Origin: Streptomyces sp. MNU76
GTDB taxonomy: Bacteria > Actinomycetota > Actinomycetes > Streptomycetales > Streptomycetaceae
Assembly: GCF_020982545.1 (NCBI RefSeq)
Contig: NZ_JAJKLK010000031.1
Location: forward strand, 62,001 to 126,000
Length of the DNA: 64,000 nucleotides
Direction: 5' to 3'
Part shown: positions 16,509-24,502 of the stretch, one piece after another
How positions within the stretch are numbered: position 1 is the stretch's first letter
Layout: the number at the start of each line of letters is the position of its first letter
Notes under the pieces: model-generated
What the model was told of the DNA's origin: nothing
The model's database searches: none
What the model saw: only the letters and a program-made list of their open reading frames with translations
Position numbers and translations under genes: made by a program

Positions 16509-18033
16509 GCCGCAGGGTCCGTACGCCCTCGAAGGCGCCCCACGCGAGCAGGGTCAGCAGCGCCGCGTCCACCGGCCAGTCGCCGAAGCGGACATAGGGT
16601 GTCGTACCGCTCGCCAGCGGCACGTCGTACACGGCCGTCGTGCTCTCGTCCGTGCCGAGCCGGGGGCCGACCGGCCCGCCGGCCGGGCCGTACACCGCCG
16701 AGACTCCGGTCAGGGTCGCGTGGGCCATCGGGCGGCCGGTCTCGGCGGCCCGCAGCGCCGCCAGCGAGGCGTGCTGCTCGGGGGCCCAGCTCTGCTGGAA
16801 CGTCGAGGTCGCCGACTGGGCGAGCAGCAACTCGGCGCCGTCCCGGGCGAGGTGACGGCTCATGTCGGGGAACGCGGACTCGAAGCAGACCATGGGGCCG
16901 ATCCGCAGCCCCTTCCCGGAGTCGAACACGACCTGCTCGGTGCCGCGCCTGCGGTCCTCGCCGGCCGCCTCGCCGACGGAGGTGGCCCAGCCGAGCAGCG
17001 AGCGCATCGGGATGTACTCGCCGAAGGGGACCAGACGCATCTTGTCGTAGCGGTCGCCGGTGGGGCCCTCGGGACCCACGAGCACGGAGCTCTTGTAGAT
17101 GCCGGGACGGTCGGAGCGGCGGGCGTCCACGTTCACCAGGATGTTCGTGTCCGCCTGGTCGGCCAGCGCGGCTATCCGGTCGGAGAGATCGGGACGGTCG
17201 GCGAGGTCGTGACCGACGCTGCTCTCGCCCCACACGATCAGGTCGAGGTCCCGCCCGGCGAGGCTTCGGGTGAGTGCCTCCTCACGGTCGAACCGGTTGT
17301 CGGGCCCGTCGGTCACGCCGGGCTGCACGACGGCGATCCGCACCTCGCCCCGGACGTCGGGGCGCGGCGCCCACAGCCACACCGCCGAGGTCACGGTGGC
17401 CGTCGCGACCAGACCGGCGAGCGCCGGCGCCCGCGACCGGCGTACGGCGACCAGTACGGTGACCGCCACGTTGACGGCCACCAGCAGGAAGCTGATCAGC
17501 CAGACTCCGCCGACCGAGGCAAGCCGCAGCGCGGGCTCCACCTGCCACTGGCTGGAGCCCAGCAGACCCCACGGCCCGCCGAGGCCCTGCCAGGAGCGGA
17601 CGAGTTCGATCGCCAGCCAGCCCGACGGCACGACCAGCAGCGCCGCGGCGACCCGGCCCGGTGACGGCGTCCCGGCCAGGAACCGGCGCACCAGCCAGGC
17701 CCAGGGCGCCCACAGCGCGCCCAGCAGGCCGGCGATGACGAAGGTGAACACATGGAGGTTCGGCAGCAGCCAGTGGTGCATGGCCAGCATGAACGCGCAT
17801 CCGCCCAGCCAGCCGTCGTACAGCGCCCGGCGGGCGGTCGGGGCGGTGCGGACGATGAGCATCCACGGCACCAGCGCCCCGTACGCGAACCACCACAGGC
17901 CCGGCGCGGGGAACGCGAGCACGGGCAGGGCTCCGGCCACGACGAGGGCCGCTCGCCGCCGCCAGGGGGTGGCCGTCCATACCGCCGTCCGCCGCCGCCA
18001 TGGGGAGGCCACCCAGTCCGCCGCCGTTCGCAT
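16429..18033 (-). CDS. lnt: apolipoprotein N-acyltransferase
   Basis: A 534-residue membrane enzyme that adds the third acyl chain to lipoproteins. The N-terminal half has about six to eight hydrophobic helices. The C-terminal half is a nitrilase-type domain with catalytic Glu in I-V-W-G-E-S-S (about 268), Lys in Y-D-K-M-R-L-V-P-F-G-E (about 330) and Cys in M-V-C-F-E-S-A-F-P (about 381). GGAGGGAGG lies six bases before the ATG at 18033. Streptomycetes usually carry two Lnt paralogues; several lipoproteins in this window are potential clients. The tail is Pro/Arg-rich. Confidence 0.93.
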   Translation of the reverse strand: MRTAADWVASPWRRRTAVWTATPWRRRAALVVAGALPVLAFPAPGLWWFAYGALVPWMLIVRTAPTARRALYDGWLGGCAFMLAMHHWLLPNLHVFTFVIAGLLGALWAPWAWLVRRFLAGTPSPGRVAAALLVVPSGWLAIELVRSWQGLGGPWGLLGSSQWQVEPALRLASVGGVWLISFLLVAVNVAVTVLVAVRRSRAPALAGLVATATVTSAVWLWAPRPDVRGEVRIAVVQPGVTDGPDNRFDREEALTRSLAGRDLDLIVWGESSVGHDLADRPDLSDRIAALADQADTNILVNVDARRSDRPGIYKSSVLVGPEGPTGDRYDKMRLVPFGEYIPMRSLLGWATSVGEAAGEDRRRGTEQVVFDSGKGLRIGPMVCFESAFPDMSRHLARDGAELLLAQSATSTFQQSWAPEQHASLAALRAAETGRPMAHATLTGVSAVYGPAGGPVGPRLGTDESTTAVYDVPLASGTTPYVRFGDWPVDAALLTLLAWGAFEGVRTLRLRRRGGPPPPAPPARTAHGSPARPAR

Positions 18034-18103
18034 CCAGCGCCTCCCTCCCCACCGGTGAGTCCTTCCAGTGTGCGCGCCGGAGACGATCTCCGACAGAGGG
18101 CCT

Positions 18104-18130
18104 GGGTGGGGTGGGGTGGGGTGGGGGTGG
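18104..18130 (+). other. GGGGT-repeat tract, possible G-quadruplex
   Basis: Consecutive runs GGG, GGGG, GGGG, GGGG, GGGGG each separated by a single T lie upstream of lnt and at the 3' side of the SnoaL-like gene. Four or more G-tracts with one-base loops are the textbook quadruplex pattern. It is also a slippage hotspot that could explain the missing stop codon of the neighbouring gene. Confidence 0.6.
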
Positions 18131-18253
18131 CGCGCGGGGCGGGTTACGGGTGTGTGGCAGCCGGGGTGTGGTGGCAGCCGGTGGCTTGGCGGAGGCGTGG
18201 GGCGTTGCGGAGGTGCGAGGGGCCCGGTCAGGCGGGTGAGGGGTGCTGTGCGG

Positions 18254-18721
18254 GGTGAGGCCCTCGGGGGTGCGGCGCCACTTCTCCTGGACCACGACCT
18301 CGCGCAGGCGCCAGCCGTCCGGCGTGCGGACCAGGGCGAAGGCGTAGCGGCCGCCGCAGACGAAGTCGGGGGCGGTGGATCCTTCGTCGTGGCCGGCGAA
18401 GCGCATCGGGTTGACGTAGTCCGCCTGGACCCGGGCGGTGTCGCCGGTGTCCTGCTCCAGGAGTTCGAAGCGCACCCGTCTGTTGACGATGAGGTGCTGG
18501 CGCATGGGGAAGAGCTCCATGCTCCGCGCCAGCCACCCGGCGACCTGCCCGGCGTCCCCCTCGATGCCGCCGGCCGAGCGGTAGTCCGCGCGGCCGTGCG
18601 GTGCGAACAGGTCCCGGTACGCCGCCCAGTCACCGTCGTCCACGGCCACCGCGTACTCGGTGATCAGGCCGTCGACGGCGAGTCGGTCCATCACGGTCGC
18701 GAGCTCCACACGCTGCGTCAT
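18254..18721 (-). CDS. SnoaL/NTF2-like protein, 3' end uncertain
   Basis: A cone-shaped NTF2-like fold is suggested by the first 156 residues: L-I-T-E-Y-A-V-A-V-D-D-G-D-W-A-A-Y-R-D-L-F-A-P near the start, then H-L-I-V-N-R-R-V, and a final strand with G-W-R-L-R-E-V-V-V-Q-E-K-W. The ATG is at 18721. No stop codon follows where the domain ends; the frame stays open into lnt down to 17282, through Pro-rich and then meaningless sequence. The C/G tract at 18104-18130 probably conceals an indel. The coordinates given cover only the believable domain. Function could be enzymatic or ligand-binding. Confidence 0.6.
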
Positions 18722-18762
18722 CGGCTCAGTCTTGGGGCAGAACCCGCGCCACGCCAAGGGGC

Positions 18763-19122
18763 GTGCGGTCGGATGGGGGATATTTCCGGGTGTTCAGACC
18801 TGCGACCGGCCGCGCCGCCGGGCCGAGCCGGGGCGCCTGGCAGCGGGAGGTCCGTCGGTCGCCCGCCCGTGTCCAGTGGGACCCCGAGCGCGACCTGCGG
18901 CTCGCCCCGCTGCCCCATCGCTCGTTGCAGCTGGGCCTGTCGGGTGAGGCGGCGGCGCGGTACGCCGACGAGTGGATCGTCGGCATCGAGGACGTGACGC
19001 CGCTCGCCAGGCAGATCCACGGCCTCGTCCGGGCACGTGACCTGGAGGCGGCCACGGCACTGCTGCCGGATGAGCCGCCGTATCCCGTCGCCGACGATGT
19101 CCTGGCCCATCTGCGGAGCTGA
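18763..19122 (+). pseudogene. DUF4291 family protein, N-terminally truncated
   Basis: The last 80 residues match the C-terminus of DUF4291 proteins: V-Q-W-D-P-E-R-D-L-R-L, then L-P-H-R-S-L-Q-L-G-L-S-G-E-A, Y-A-D-E-W-I-V-G-I-E-D-V-T-P. Normal members are about 190-200 residues with an N-terminal half that is missing here. The first 30 codons from the GTG at 18763 are not family-like. It ends five bases before the convergent serine hydrolase. Confidence 0.65.
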
Positions 19123-19126
19123 GCGC

Positions 19127-20407
19127 TCAGCCGCGGCGAGGGCCGAGCAGTGCGCAGACCGCGTTCTCCTCGATCGTGCGCAGCCGTTCCACGAGGTCGG
19201 GGGTCAGCCGCGCGTTCACCTGGGTGGTGAGCGAGAAGGTGAGGGACCTGCGGCCGTCGGGGGTCGCGGCGATCAGCTGGGTGTACCCGGGGAAGTTCCC
19301 GGTGTGGCCCAGGACCACCCCGCAGCGTGTGTCGTAGCGGAAGATGGCCAGCCCCGCCCTGTTGCGGCCCGGACCGGCCGGTTCGGAGGCCCCCCGGATC
19401 CAGCGCCGCTGTTCGTGCAGGATCTCTCTCGACGTCAGCTCCCCGGCGGCGTAGCCCCGGATGAACCGCGTCATGTCTCGTGGGGTGGAGATGATCCCGC
19501 CCGAGGCCCACACACCGGACGCGCTGAGCGCCTCGCTGACGTCCTCCGGCGGCGCGGGCGGCTCGACGGCGTACCCGTGCATGTACGGCTCCGGCATCTC
19601 GTACCCCAGGGGGAGGCTGGTGTCGGTCAGCCCGAGCGGCCGGTAGACGATCCGGCGCAGGAGGTCCTCGTACGTCTTGTGGGTCGCGGCCTCCGCCATC
19701 AGGGCGACGGCGATGTTGTCGGAGTTGGAGTACTGGTACCGGGAGCCCGCAGGGAACCGCAGTGCTTGGTCCGCCACGAAGTCCAGGAGCCGGCGGGGGT
19801 CGAAGGTGCGGCGGGGGTCGGCGAGGAGCAGGTCCAGGAACTCCTGGTCCTCGCTGTAGTCGGGCAGTCCGCTGGTGTGGTTGAGCAACTGCCGCAGGGT
19901 GACCGGCCACCAGGCTTGCGGCAGTCGGGGCAATGTGTCGCCGATGGTGCTGTCGAGGCTGAGCTCACCCTGTTGCACGAGGCGGAGCGCCACCGCGCCG
20001 CTGAACGCCTTCGCCGTGCTGGCGATGCGCATGTGGTCGGTGATCTCGATCGGACGGCCGCTCTCCAGGTCGGCGACTCCGGCCCGCAGGACGCGTGGGC
20101 TGCCGTCCCGTTGCAGTACGGCGATCACGCCGGGCGGACCTCCGGGGGTGGCGACCAGCTCTTCGAGCTGCCGTTGCAGGGCGCGCTCGCCTCGGCCGTC
20201 GGCACCGCCGTCGGCGGAGGCGCCCGCGGTCGGGGCGAGGAGCAGCCCGCCCAGGCAGGAGGCGCCGAGCAGGGCGACGAGGGAGGGGCGCCGCAGAGGG
20301 GGCCGGATACGGAGACGAAGACCGTGGCGAAGGCCAGGGCGAAGACGGAGGCGGCCGGCACGCGGACCGGCATCGGGGCGCGGGCGGGGCGCGGGCGTGG
20401 GTGGCAT
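19127..20407 (-). CDS. serine hydrolase / beta-lactamase-fold (D-Ala-D-Ala carboxypeptidase type)
   Basis: A 426-residue exported or membrane-anchored protein. An Arg/Pro-rich N-terminus precedes a hydrophobic segment at about 42-62 that could be a signal anchor. The S-x-x-K catalytic pair is S-T-A-K at 130-133 and Y-S-N is at 225-227. The third element appears as L-G-H-T-G-N-F-P-G near residue 370. This is the pattern of class C beta-lactamase-like peptidases (S12), many of which act on cell-wall peptides or esters. The ATG at 20407 was chosen as the first methionine giving a plausible membrane segment; its ribosome site is weak. Confidence 0.87.
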   Translation of the reverse strand: MPPTPAPRPRPDAGPRAGRLRLRPGLRHGLRLRIRPPLRRPSLVALLGASCLGGLLLAPTAGASADGGADGRGERALQRQLEELVATPGGPPGVIAVLQRDGSPRVLRAGVADLESGRPIEITDHMRIASTAKAFSGAVALRLVQQGELSLDSTIGDTLPRLPQAWWPVTLRQLLNHTSGLPDYSEDQEFLDLLLADPRRTFDPRRLLDFVADQALRFPAGSRYQYSNSDNIAVALMAEAATHKTYEDLLRRIVYRPLGLTDTSLPLGYEMPEPYMHGYAVEPPAPPEDVSEALSASGVWASGGIISTPRDMTRFIRGYAAGELTSREILHEQRRWIRGASEPAGPGRNRAGLAIFRYDTRCGVVLGHTGNFPGYTQLIAATPDGRRSLTFSLTTQVNARLTPDLVERLRTIEENAVCALLGPRRG

Positions 20408-20579
20408 GAGGGTCCCGGGGAAGATCGGTGGGCAGGTGGCACCCTCAGCATCGGCCGGGACCTCGACGACGCGCGCGCGAGCTTGCGCTGTCCGGCGGAT
20501 CGGGCGCGCGAGCCGTGTCGGTGAGCCGCCCCAGCCGCCCCCGTGAGCCCCGTGATCCGCGCCCTGCGACCGCACCCTC

Positions 20580-20635
20580 TGATCCGCCCGCTGTGATCCG
20601 CCTGCTGTGACCCGTTCGCTGTGATCCGCCCGCTG
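20580..20635. repeat. four tandem 14-bp repeats (TGATCCGCCCGCTG)
   Basis: Units start at 20580, 20594, 20608 and 20622. Units 1 and 4 are identical, unit 2 has one change and unit 3 has three. They lie downstream of the expansin-like gene (stop at 20657) and upstream of the serine hydrolase, so they could hold the hydrolase promoter region or simply be a minisatellite. Confidence 0.85.
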
Positions 20636-20656
20636 CGGGGGCAGGGTCGGCTGCCG

Positions 20657-21619
20657 TCAGCGTGCCGTGAACTGCACGCTCGTCCGCTGTACGACGTCCG
20701 GTCGCACGGTGAGGCCCTCGACGGTCAACCGCTCCCCGTAGATGTCGGTGATCCGGAGCGCGCCGCCGCACCCGCCGCCCTGCTCGGAGAGGAAGTAGTT
20801 GTACCCGGTACGCGGCAGCGGGGTCCAGGCGCCGCCGGAGCGGACCTCCAGCCGCGCCACCGGGTTGCGGTGACCGAGCACCTGGATGCCGCACCAGTAC
20901 TGGCTGGAGCCGGTCTTGTAGCGGATCGACAGCGGGTCGGAGATGGCGGGGCTCAGCAGGCTCCAGGTGATCGGTATCTCGCCGCGGGAGGGCGCCGCGA
21001 GCTTGGCGAAGGCCTCGGCGCTGAGGTCGAGTTGGCCGGGCCTGCACGGTGACGGGCACTCGTTGGTGATCCGGACCGTGACGGCGGCGCCGCCCGCGCG
21101 GACGCGCACGTACGCCCCGCAGGCCTTGGACACCTCGTAGTCGGTGGTGTTCATAGCCGCCGTCATGACGTCGCCACTCGCGCCGAACGAGCAGGCGCCG
21201 TCACCGTTCCCGGCGTCGTAGAACGTGGCGACCCCCGTGTAGTCGACGCCGGGGCGGATCCGTCCCGCCAGCTGTCCCGAGGCGGAACCGGACCGGCCGG
21301 TCGCGGCGGTCGTCGGCCGGGTCGGCTCGGTGGTCGGGGTCGCCGCCGGGGTGGTCTTCGAGGCCGACGGGGACGGGGACTTGGACGGCGTGGGCGACGG
21401 CTTCTTCCGTTCCGGGGTGCCGGTGGGCGGGGCGGACGTCCGGGTGGTGTCGGTGACGGGGGTGGCCCCGGCCTTCCCGGCGGCCTCGGTGCCGGTGTCC
21501 CGGCCGGGGCCGAAGGCGATCACGAGCGACGCCGCGAGCCCGACGGCCGCCACGGCGGCGGATATGACGGTGGTGCGGCGCCGGGGTCGGCGGGCGGAGC
21601 GGGAGGAACGGACAGCCAC
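20657..21619 (-). CDS. expansin-like (EXLX1 family) secreted protein
   Basis: A 320-residue protein with a short basic N-terminus, one membrane segment at about 17-35 and a Ser/Thr/Pro linker of about 70 residues. A double-psi beta-barrel follows, with G-V-A-T-F-Y-D-A-G-N-G-D-G-A-C-S-F, T-A-A-M-N and V-R-I-T-N-E-C-P-S. The second domain (S-Q-Y-W-C-G-I-Q-V-L-G-H-R-N-P-V to the end) resembles the cellulose-binding CBM63 half of bacterial expansins. Such proteins loosen plant cell walls without hydrolysis. The start is GTG at 21619, with GAAGGA about seven bases upstream. It is monocistronic. Confidence 0.85.
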   Translation of the reverse strand: MAVRSSRSARRPRRRTTVISAAVAAVGLAASLVIAFGPGRDTGTEAAGKAGATPVTDTTRTSAPPTGTPERKKPSPTPSKSPSPSASKTTPAATPTTEPTRPTTAATGRSGSASGQLAGRIRPGVDYTGVATFYDAGNGDGACSFGASGDVMTAAMNTTDYEVSKACGAYVRVRAGGAAVTVRITNECPSPCRPGQLDLSAEAFAKLAAPSRGEIPITWSLLSPAISDPLSIRYKTGSSQYWCGIQVLGHRNPVARLEVRSGGAWTPLPRTGYNYFLSEQGGGCGGALRITDIYGERLTVEGLTVRPDVVQRTSVQFTAR

Positions 21620-21813
21620 GTTCAAGTCCTTCGGTTCCGTGCCTGGTTCGGAAGAAGAGCCCAGGAGAAAGGGTGGTGCGTGTGGGGCTCGCGTGAAAGG
21701 AGCCTGCCACTCATCTGTTGCCGCCGGGGCCGGAATGGTTGCCCCCGATGCGAGGCGGGGGCGAAGCTGCGATCGTAGGATGATTGATCGTTTGGTGTGT
21801 CGGGGAGGTTGGG

Positions 21814-22554
21814 ATGTCACGTCCGGTCACGGTGGTCACGGGTGGGAGCCGGGGGATCGGTGCCACGACCTGCCTGCGGCTCGCCGCGGACGGGCACGAC
21901 GTGGTGGTCGGCTATGTGAACGACGGTGCTGCGGCCGAGTGGATCGCCACGGGCGTGCGGGCCAACGGGGCGCGCTGTGTCACGGTGAAGGCGGACACCT
22001 CGGTGGAGGCCGATGTGGACCGGCTGTTCGAGACGGCGGCGGACCGGCTCGGGCCGGTGACCGGGCTGGTCAACAACGCCGGGGTGACGGGGCCGTTCGG
22101 GAGGCTGGCGGACACGGACACGGAGGTGCTGCGGCGGGTGGTGGAGGTCAACCTCCTCGGTGTGCTGCTGTGTTCGCGGCGGGCGGCGAAGGTGATGGCG
22201 GCCTGGGGGAGCGGAGCCATCGTCAACGTGTCCTCTGCGGCGGCCACGCTGGGCAGTCCCGGTGAGTACGTCCACTACGCGGCGACCAAGGCGGCGGTCG
22301 ACACGCTGACCATGGGGCTGGCGAAGGAGCTCGGGCCGGACGGCATCCGGGTCAACGCGGTCGCGCCCGGGGTGATCGACACGGAGATCCATGCGCGGAT
22401 GGGTGATCCCGAGCGTCCCGACCGGATCGCCGCGTCCGTGCCACTGCGCCGCCCCGGTCGCGCCGACGAGATCGCCTCGGCGATCGCCTGGCTGATGTCG
22501 CCGGAGGCCTCGTACACGACGGGGGCGGTGCTGCGGGTGTCCGGGGGCCGGTGA
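21814..22554 (+). CDS. SDR family oxidoreductase
   Basis: A 246-residue classical short-chain dehydrogenase: T-G-G-S-R-G-I-G at about 9-16, N-N-A-G-V-T, catalytic Ser in N-V-S-S-A-A-A, and Y-A-A-T-K-A-A with the Tyr/Lys pair. It ends T-G-A-V-L-R-V-S-G-G-R. The ATG at 21814 has GGGGAGG six bases upstream. It stands alone between the expansin gene and the kinase pair. The substrate is unknown. Confidence 0.87.
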   Translation: MSRPVTVVTGGSRGIGATTCLRLAADGHDVVVGYVNDGAAAEWIATGVRANGARCVTVKADTSVEADVDRLFETAADRLGPVTGLVNNAGVTGPFGRLADTDTEVLRRVVEVNLLGVLLCSRRAAKVMAAWGSGAIVNVSSAAATLGSPGEYVHYAATKAAVDTLTMGLAKELGPDGIRVNAVAPGVIDTEIHARMGDPERPDRIAASVPLRRPGRADEIASAIAWLMSPEASYTTGAVLRVSGGR

Positions 22555-22601
22555 GGTGAGCGGGGGCGTTGTCGGCGGCCGGGTGCGGGTCGTCTGTGGT
22601 T

Positions 22602-22625
22602 GCTCGCGCAGTTCCCCGCGCCTCT
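22602..22625 (+). repeat. intergenic repeat, copy 1 (CGCGCAGTTCCCCGCGCC)
   Basis: GCTCGCGCAGTTCCCCGCGC lies between the SDR stop and the convergent kinase stop. Matching copies are at 40127, 41991 and (variant) 44532. All lie close behind stop codons and can fold CGCG-loop-CGCG, so a terminator or 3'-end role is likely. Confidence 0.8.
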
Positions 22626-22635
22626 GGAGGGGCGC

Positions 22636-23229
22636 TCAGTCGGCCGGTGAGTGAGGGCCGAACCCGTTGTCGATCAGCATCTGGAACGCGGTCGGCATAG
22701 GTCGGTCGGCCAGGAACTCCCTGATGAGGGCGGCGCATCGGAGCGGGTCCGACCGGCTCGTGTCGCACTCGACGTCATAGACGCCGTGGGCGTGCACCTG
22801 CTCCAACTGGCGCGCCGCGAGCCCCGGCGGTCGGTCACCTCGCTCCCGCTCGCGCCGCCCGAGCTCGTCCGGGTCGCAGTGCACCCCGACGAAGACGACG
22901 TCGCGGGGCACGAAGAGGTCGAGGCAGTCCCGCAGCCGCCATTCCGCGCTCAGGACGTGGTCCATGACGACGTTGTTGCCCGCGGCGGCCATGCCGGCGA
23001 CCGCGCGGTGGTAGCCCCGCCAGGTGCGGTGCAGGACGGTGGTGAGCCGGTCGGGCGGCATCTCCTGGCGGGTCCGCATGGCGTGGAACGCGTCGACCGG
23101 CATGTGGAAGTACGGCTCGTCGAGGATGCGGAGCAGCTCCCTGGCGATGGTCGACTTGCCTGAACTGGACGTGCCGTTCAGGAAGATGATCGATCCGTTG
23201 GGCGTGCCGTCCTCGGGTGTCCCGGTCAC
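22636..23229 (-). CDS. chloramphenicol phosphotransferase-like P-loop kinase
   Basis: A 197-residue P-loop protein. The Walker A is G-T-S-S-S-G-K-S-T at 19-27, then F-H-M-P-V-D-A-F-H and a likely catalytic region N-N-V-V-M-D-H-V-L-S. The general layout matches the CPT family, which phosphorylates chloramphenicol in the producer; many homologues have other or unknown substrates. The GTG at 23229 overlaps the TGA of the preceding small gene as GTGA, so the two are coupled. Resistance activity cannot be assumed. Confidence 0.8.
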   Translation of the reverse strand: MTGTPEDGTPNGSIIFLNGTSSSGKSTIARELLRILDEPYFHMPVDAFHAMRTRQEMPPDRLTTVLHRTWRGYHRAVAGMAAAGNNVVMDHVLSAEWRLRDCLDLFVPRDVVFVGVHCDPDELGRRERERGDRPPGLAARQLEQVHAHGVYDVECDTSRSDPLRCAALIREFLADRPMPTAFQMLIDNGFGPHSPAD

Positions 23230-23405
23230 GCGGCCTCGATCACGTCTCCCCGGGTCGCCGCCGCCCATTCCACGACCAGCAGTTCGTACTCCGCCCGCTC
23301 CTGCGCCGACAGTGACGCGCCCGCGTGGCGCCACAGGGCTCTGATCCGGTCGTTCAGGTCGTCGGCGGACCGCACGGAACCACGGGTGGGGGAATCGGGG
23401 GACAT
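23226..23405 (-). CDS. 59-residue protein coupled to the CPT-like kinase
   Basis: A short gene read from ATG 23405 to TGA 23226. The product starts M-S-P-D-S-P-T-R-G-S-V-R and has a helical core, D-L-N-D-R-I-R-A-L-W-R-H-A-G, then Q-E-R-A-E-Y-E-L-L-V-V-E-W-A-A-A. Codon usage is normal for the organism and its stop overlaps the kinase start by four bases. Possible -10 TACTCT lies seven bases before the ATG, suggesting a leaderless message. No family is recognised; an accessory or inhibitory partner of the kinase is conceivable. Confidence 0.65.
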   Translation of the reverse strand: MSPDSPTRGSVRSADDLNDRIRALWRHAGASLSAQERAEYELLVVEWAAATRGDVIEAA

Positions 23406-23520
23406 GCGGACAAGAGTAGGCGCCCGGACTGACAGTGCGCTACTGGGCGGCTACGGATGCCGTATGTGCTTGGTCACTAAGGGGAGTTGGGGAGGGACGG
23501 GCTGTTCGGGGCAGCCCCGG

Positions 23521-23650
23521 TCAGTGGCCCGACTCGCCCGCGTGCGGGCTCAGCACGCCCATGGAGACCAGGACGACGATGACGATGCCGAGGGCGATGC
23601 GGTACCAGACGAACGGCATGAAGCTCTTGGTGGAGATGAACTTCATGAAC
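23521..23650 (-). pseudogene. detached 3' end of uppP (undecaprenyl-diphosphatase)
   Basis: The last 43 or so codons of uppP, ending V-L-V-S-M-G-V-L-S-P-H-A-G-E-S-G-H, lie here without the rest of the gene. The intact gene is 12.4 kb to the right (35877-36752). The 44 bases 23607-23650 are identical to 35963-36006, while the tail beyond them has about 15 mismatches in 86. It is the leftover half created when an element integrated into uppP. Confidence 0.85.
23607..23650. repeat. left attachment-site core (44-bp direct repeat)
   Basis: Begins AGACGAACGGCATGAAGCTC and ends GAACTTCATGAAC, 44 of 44 bases identical to 35963-36006 in the same orientation. Similarity drops to about 83 percent on the left and to nothing on the right, as expected for a recombination core. 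The integrase remnant starts three bases to the right. Confidence 0.8.
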
Positions 23651-23652
23651 GA

Positions 23653-23952
23653 ACCTATGACGACTTGTCCTGAGCGGCTTTGACCTGCTGTTTTCCACCA
23701 CTTTTCAAGATCGAATGGAAGAGCGGTGGGAGACGGCGCTTTTCCAGTGCCCTCCCTCGCCTGCCACGAAAGGCGCAGCCACCTGCTTTGCAGCGAATCG
23801 GCAATCTCCTGCTCCATGGCCAGGGCAACGTGCGAGTAGAGACCATCCACGCCGGCGGCCTCGCGGCCCATGCGGGTCTCCACGGCGATGCGACTGTGTC
23901 GATCTTCGTCCAGCCACTCCTTGCCGCCGTGACGAAGCCGGTACAGCCGCTT
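23653..23952 (-). pseudogene. tyrosine recombinase (integrase), C-terminal remnant
   Basis: About 100 codons of the catalytic C-terminus: Y-R-L-R-H-G-G-K-E-W-L-D-E-D-R-H-S-R, then V-E-T-R-M-G-R-E-A-A-G-V, and the tyrosine box Y-S-H-V-A-L-A-M. The usual His before the RH box is Tyr, and the expected M-G-H is M-G-R, so catalysis would be impaired even if the rest were present. The N-terminal two thirds are missing. The frame runs on without a stop into the uppP tail. An integrase abutting an att core is the normal arrangement. Confidence 0.75.
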
Positions 23953-24502
23953 TCCGGCGTTCGTGGTCGCGGGGAACCGGCCCCTGATCCGCGGCCAAAC
24001 TGTCCAACAAGGCACTGGCCGCAGTGCGCGCCTCGGTCGCTCACCAGCCCGGATGAGATTTTCGGCAAGGGCAGGATGCGTGAGGCCGACTGGGGCGGCA
24101 GCGGTGCCCCGGATGAGACGCACAAGAGCTCCATATCTCGGGCGGGGAACACGGTGCCGCCGGGCGTTCCGTCGGCAGAGTCTCGGTGCCTTGGCTGGAT
24201 GGTTCACGGTTTCAGTGAATCGGCACGGAAACGGCCCATGCCGCCATCGCACGGCGTCGTTGCCACCCCTTCAGGTGACCGGAGCGGGACCGGACGGCCC
24301 AGGCGGCCACACGCGGTGGCAGCCGGCAACGTTCCGGACGGCACGGCCGAGACCGGCAATCTCCCGATCACCGTTCCGGGGAGCCGTGACAGCGGGTGGG
24401 CCGACCGGCGGTGGCGGCCCCACCGCGTGAGCCGGAGCGCCGGGCGGGACACAACCGTCGTGCCCTGGCAGACAATGTGGGACGGCCCGGCCCGGGTGGT
24501 GC
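23953..24502. other. degraded sequence between integrase remnant and DUF389 gene
   Basis: No gene is recognised in this 550-base stretch on either strand. It presumably includes decayed upstream integrase or transposon sequence. A small hairpin TTCAC-N7-GTGAA lies near 24205. Confidence 0.4.

Noticed and set aside
17282..18253. Continuation of the SnoaL-like frame through lnt
   Set aside because: Out of frame with the clearly coding lnt and Pro/Arg-rich; attributed to a missing stop rather than a 480-residue protein.
14933..20635. Tandem repeats at 14933-15009 and 20580-20635 as CRISPR arrays
   Set aside because: No unique spacers and no cas genes in the window.
22636..23229. Calling the P-loop kinase a chloramphenicol resistance gene
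   Set aside because: Only the general CPT-like layout is visible; many homologues have unknown substrates.
23521..23650. The two uppP sequences as a simple gene duplication
   Set aside because: Only the last 130 bases are present at the left, identity is sharply limited to a 44-bp core, and an integrase remnant abuts it.
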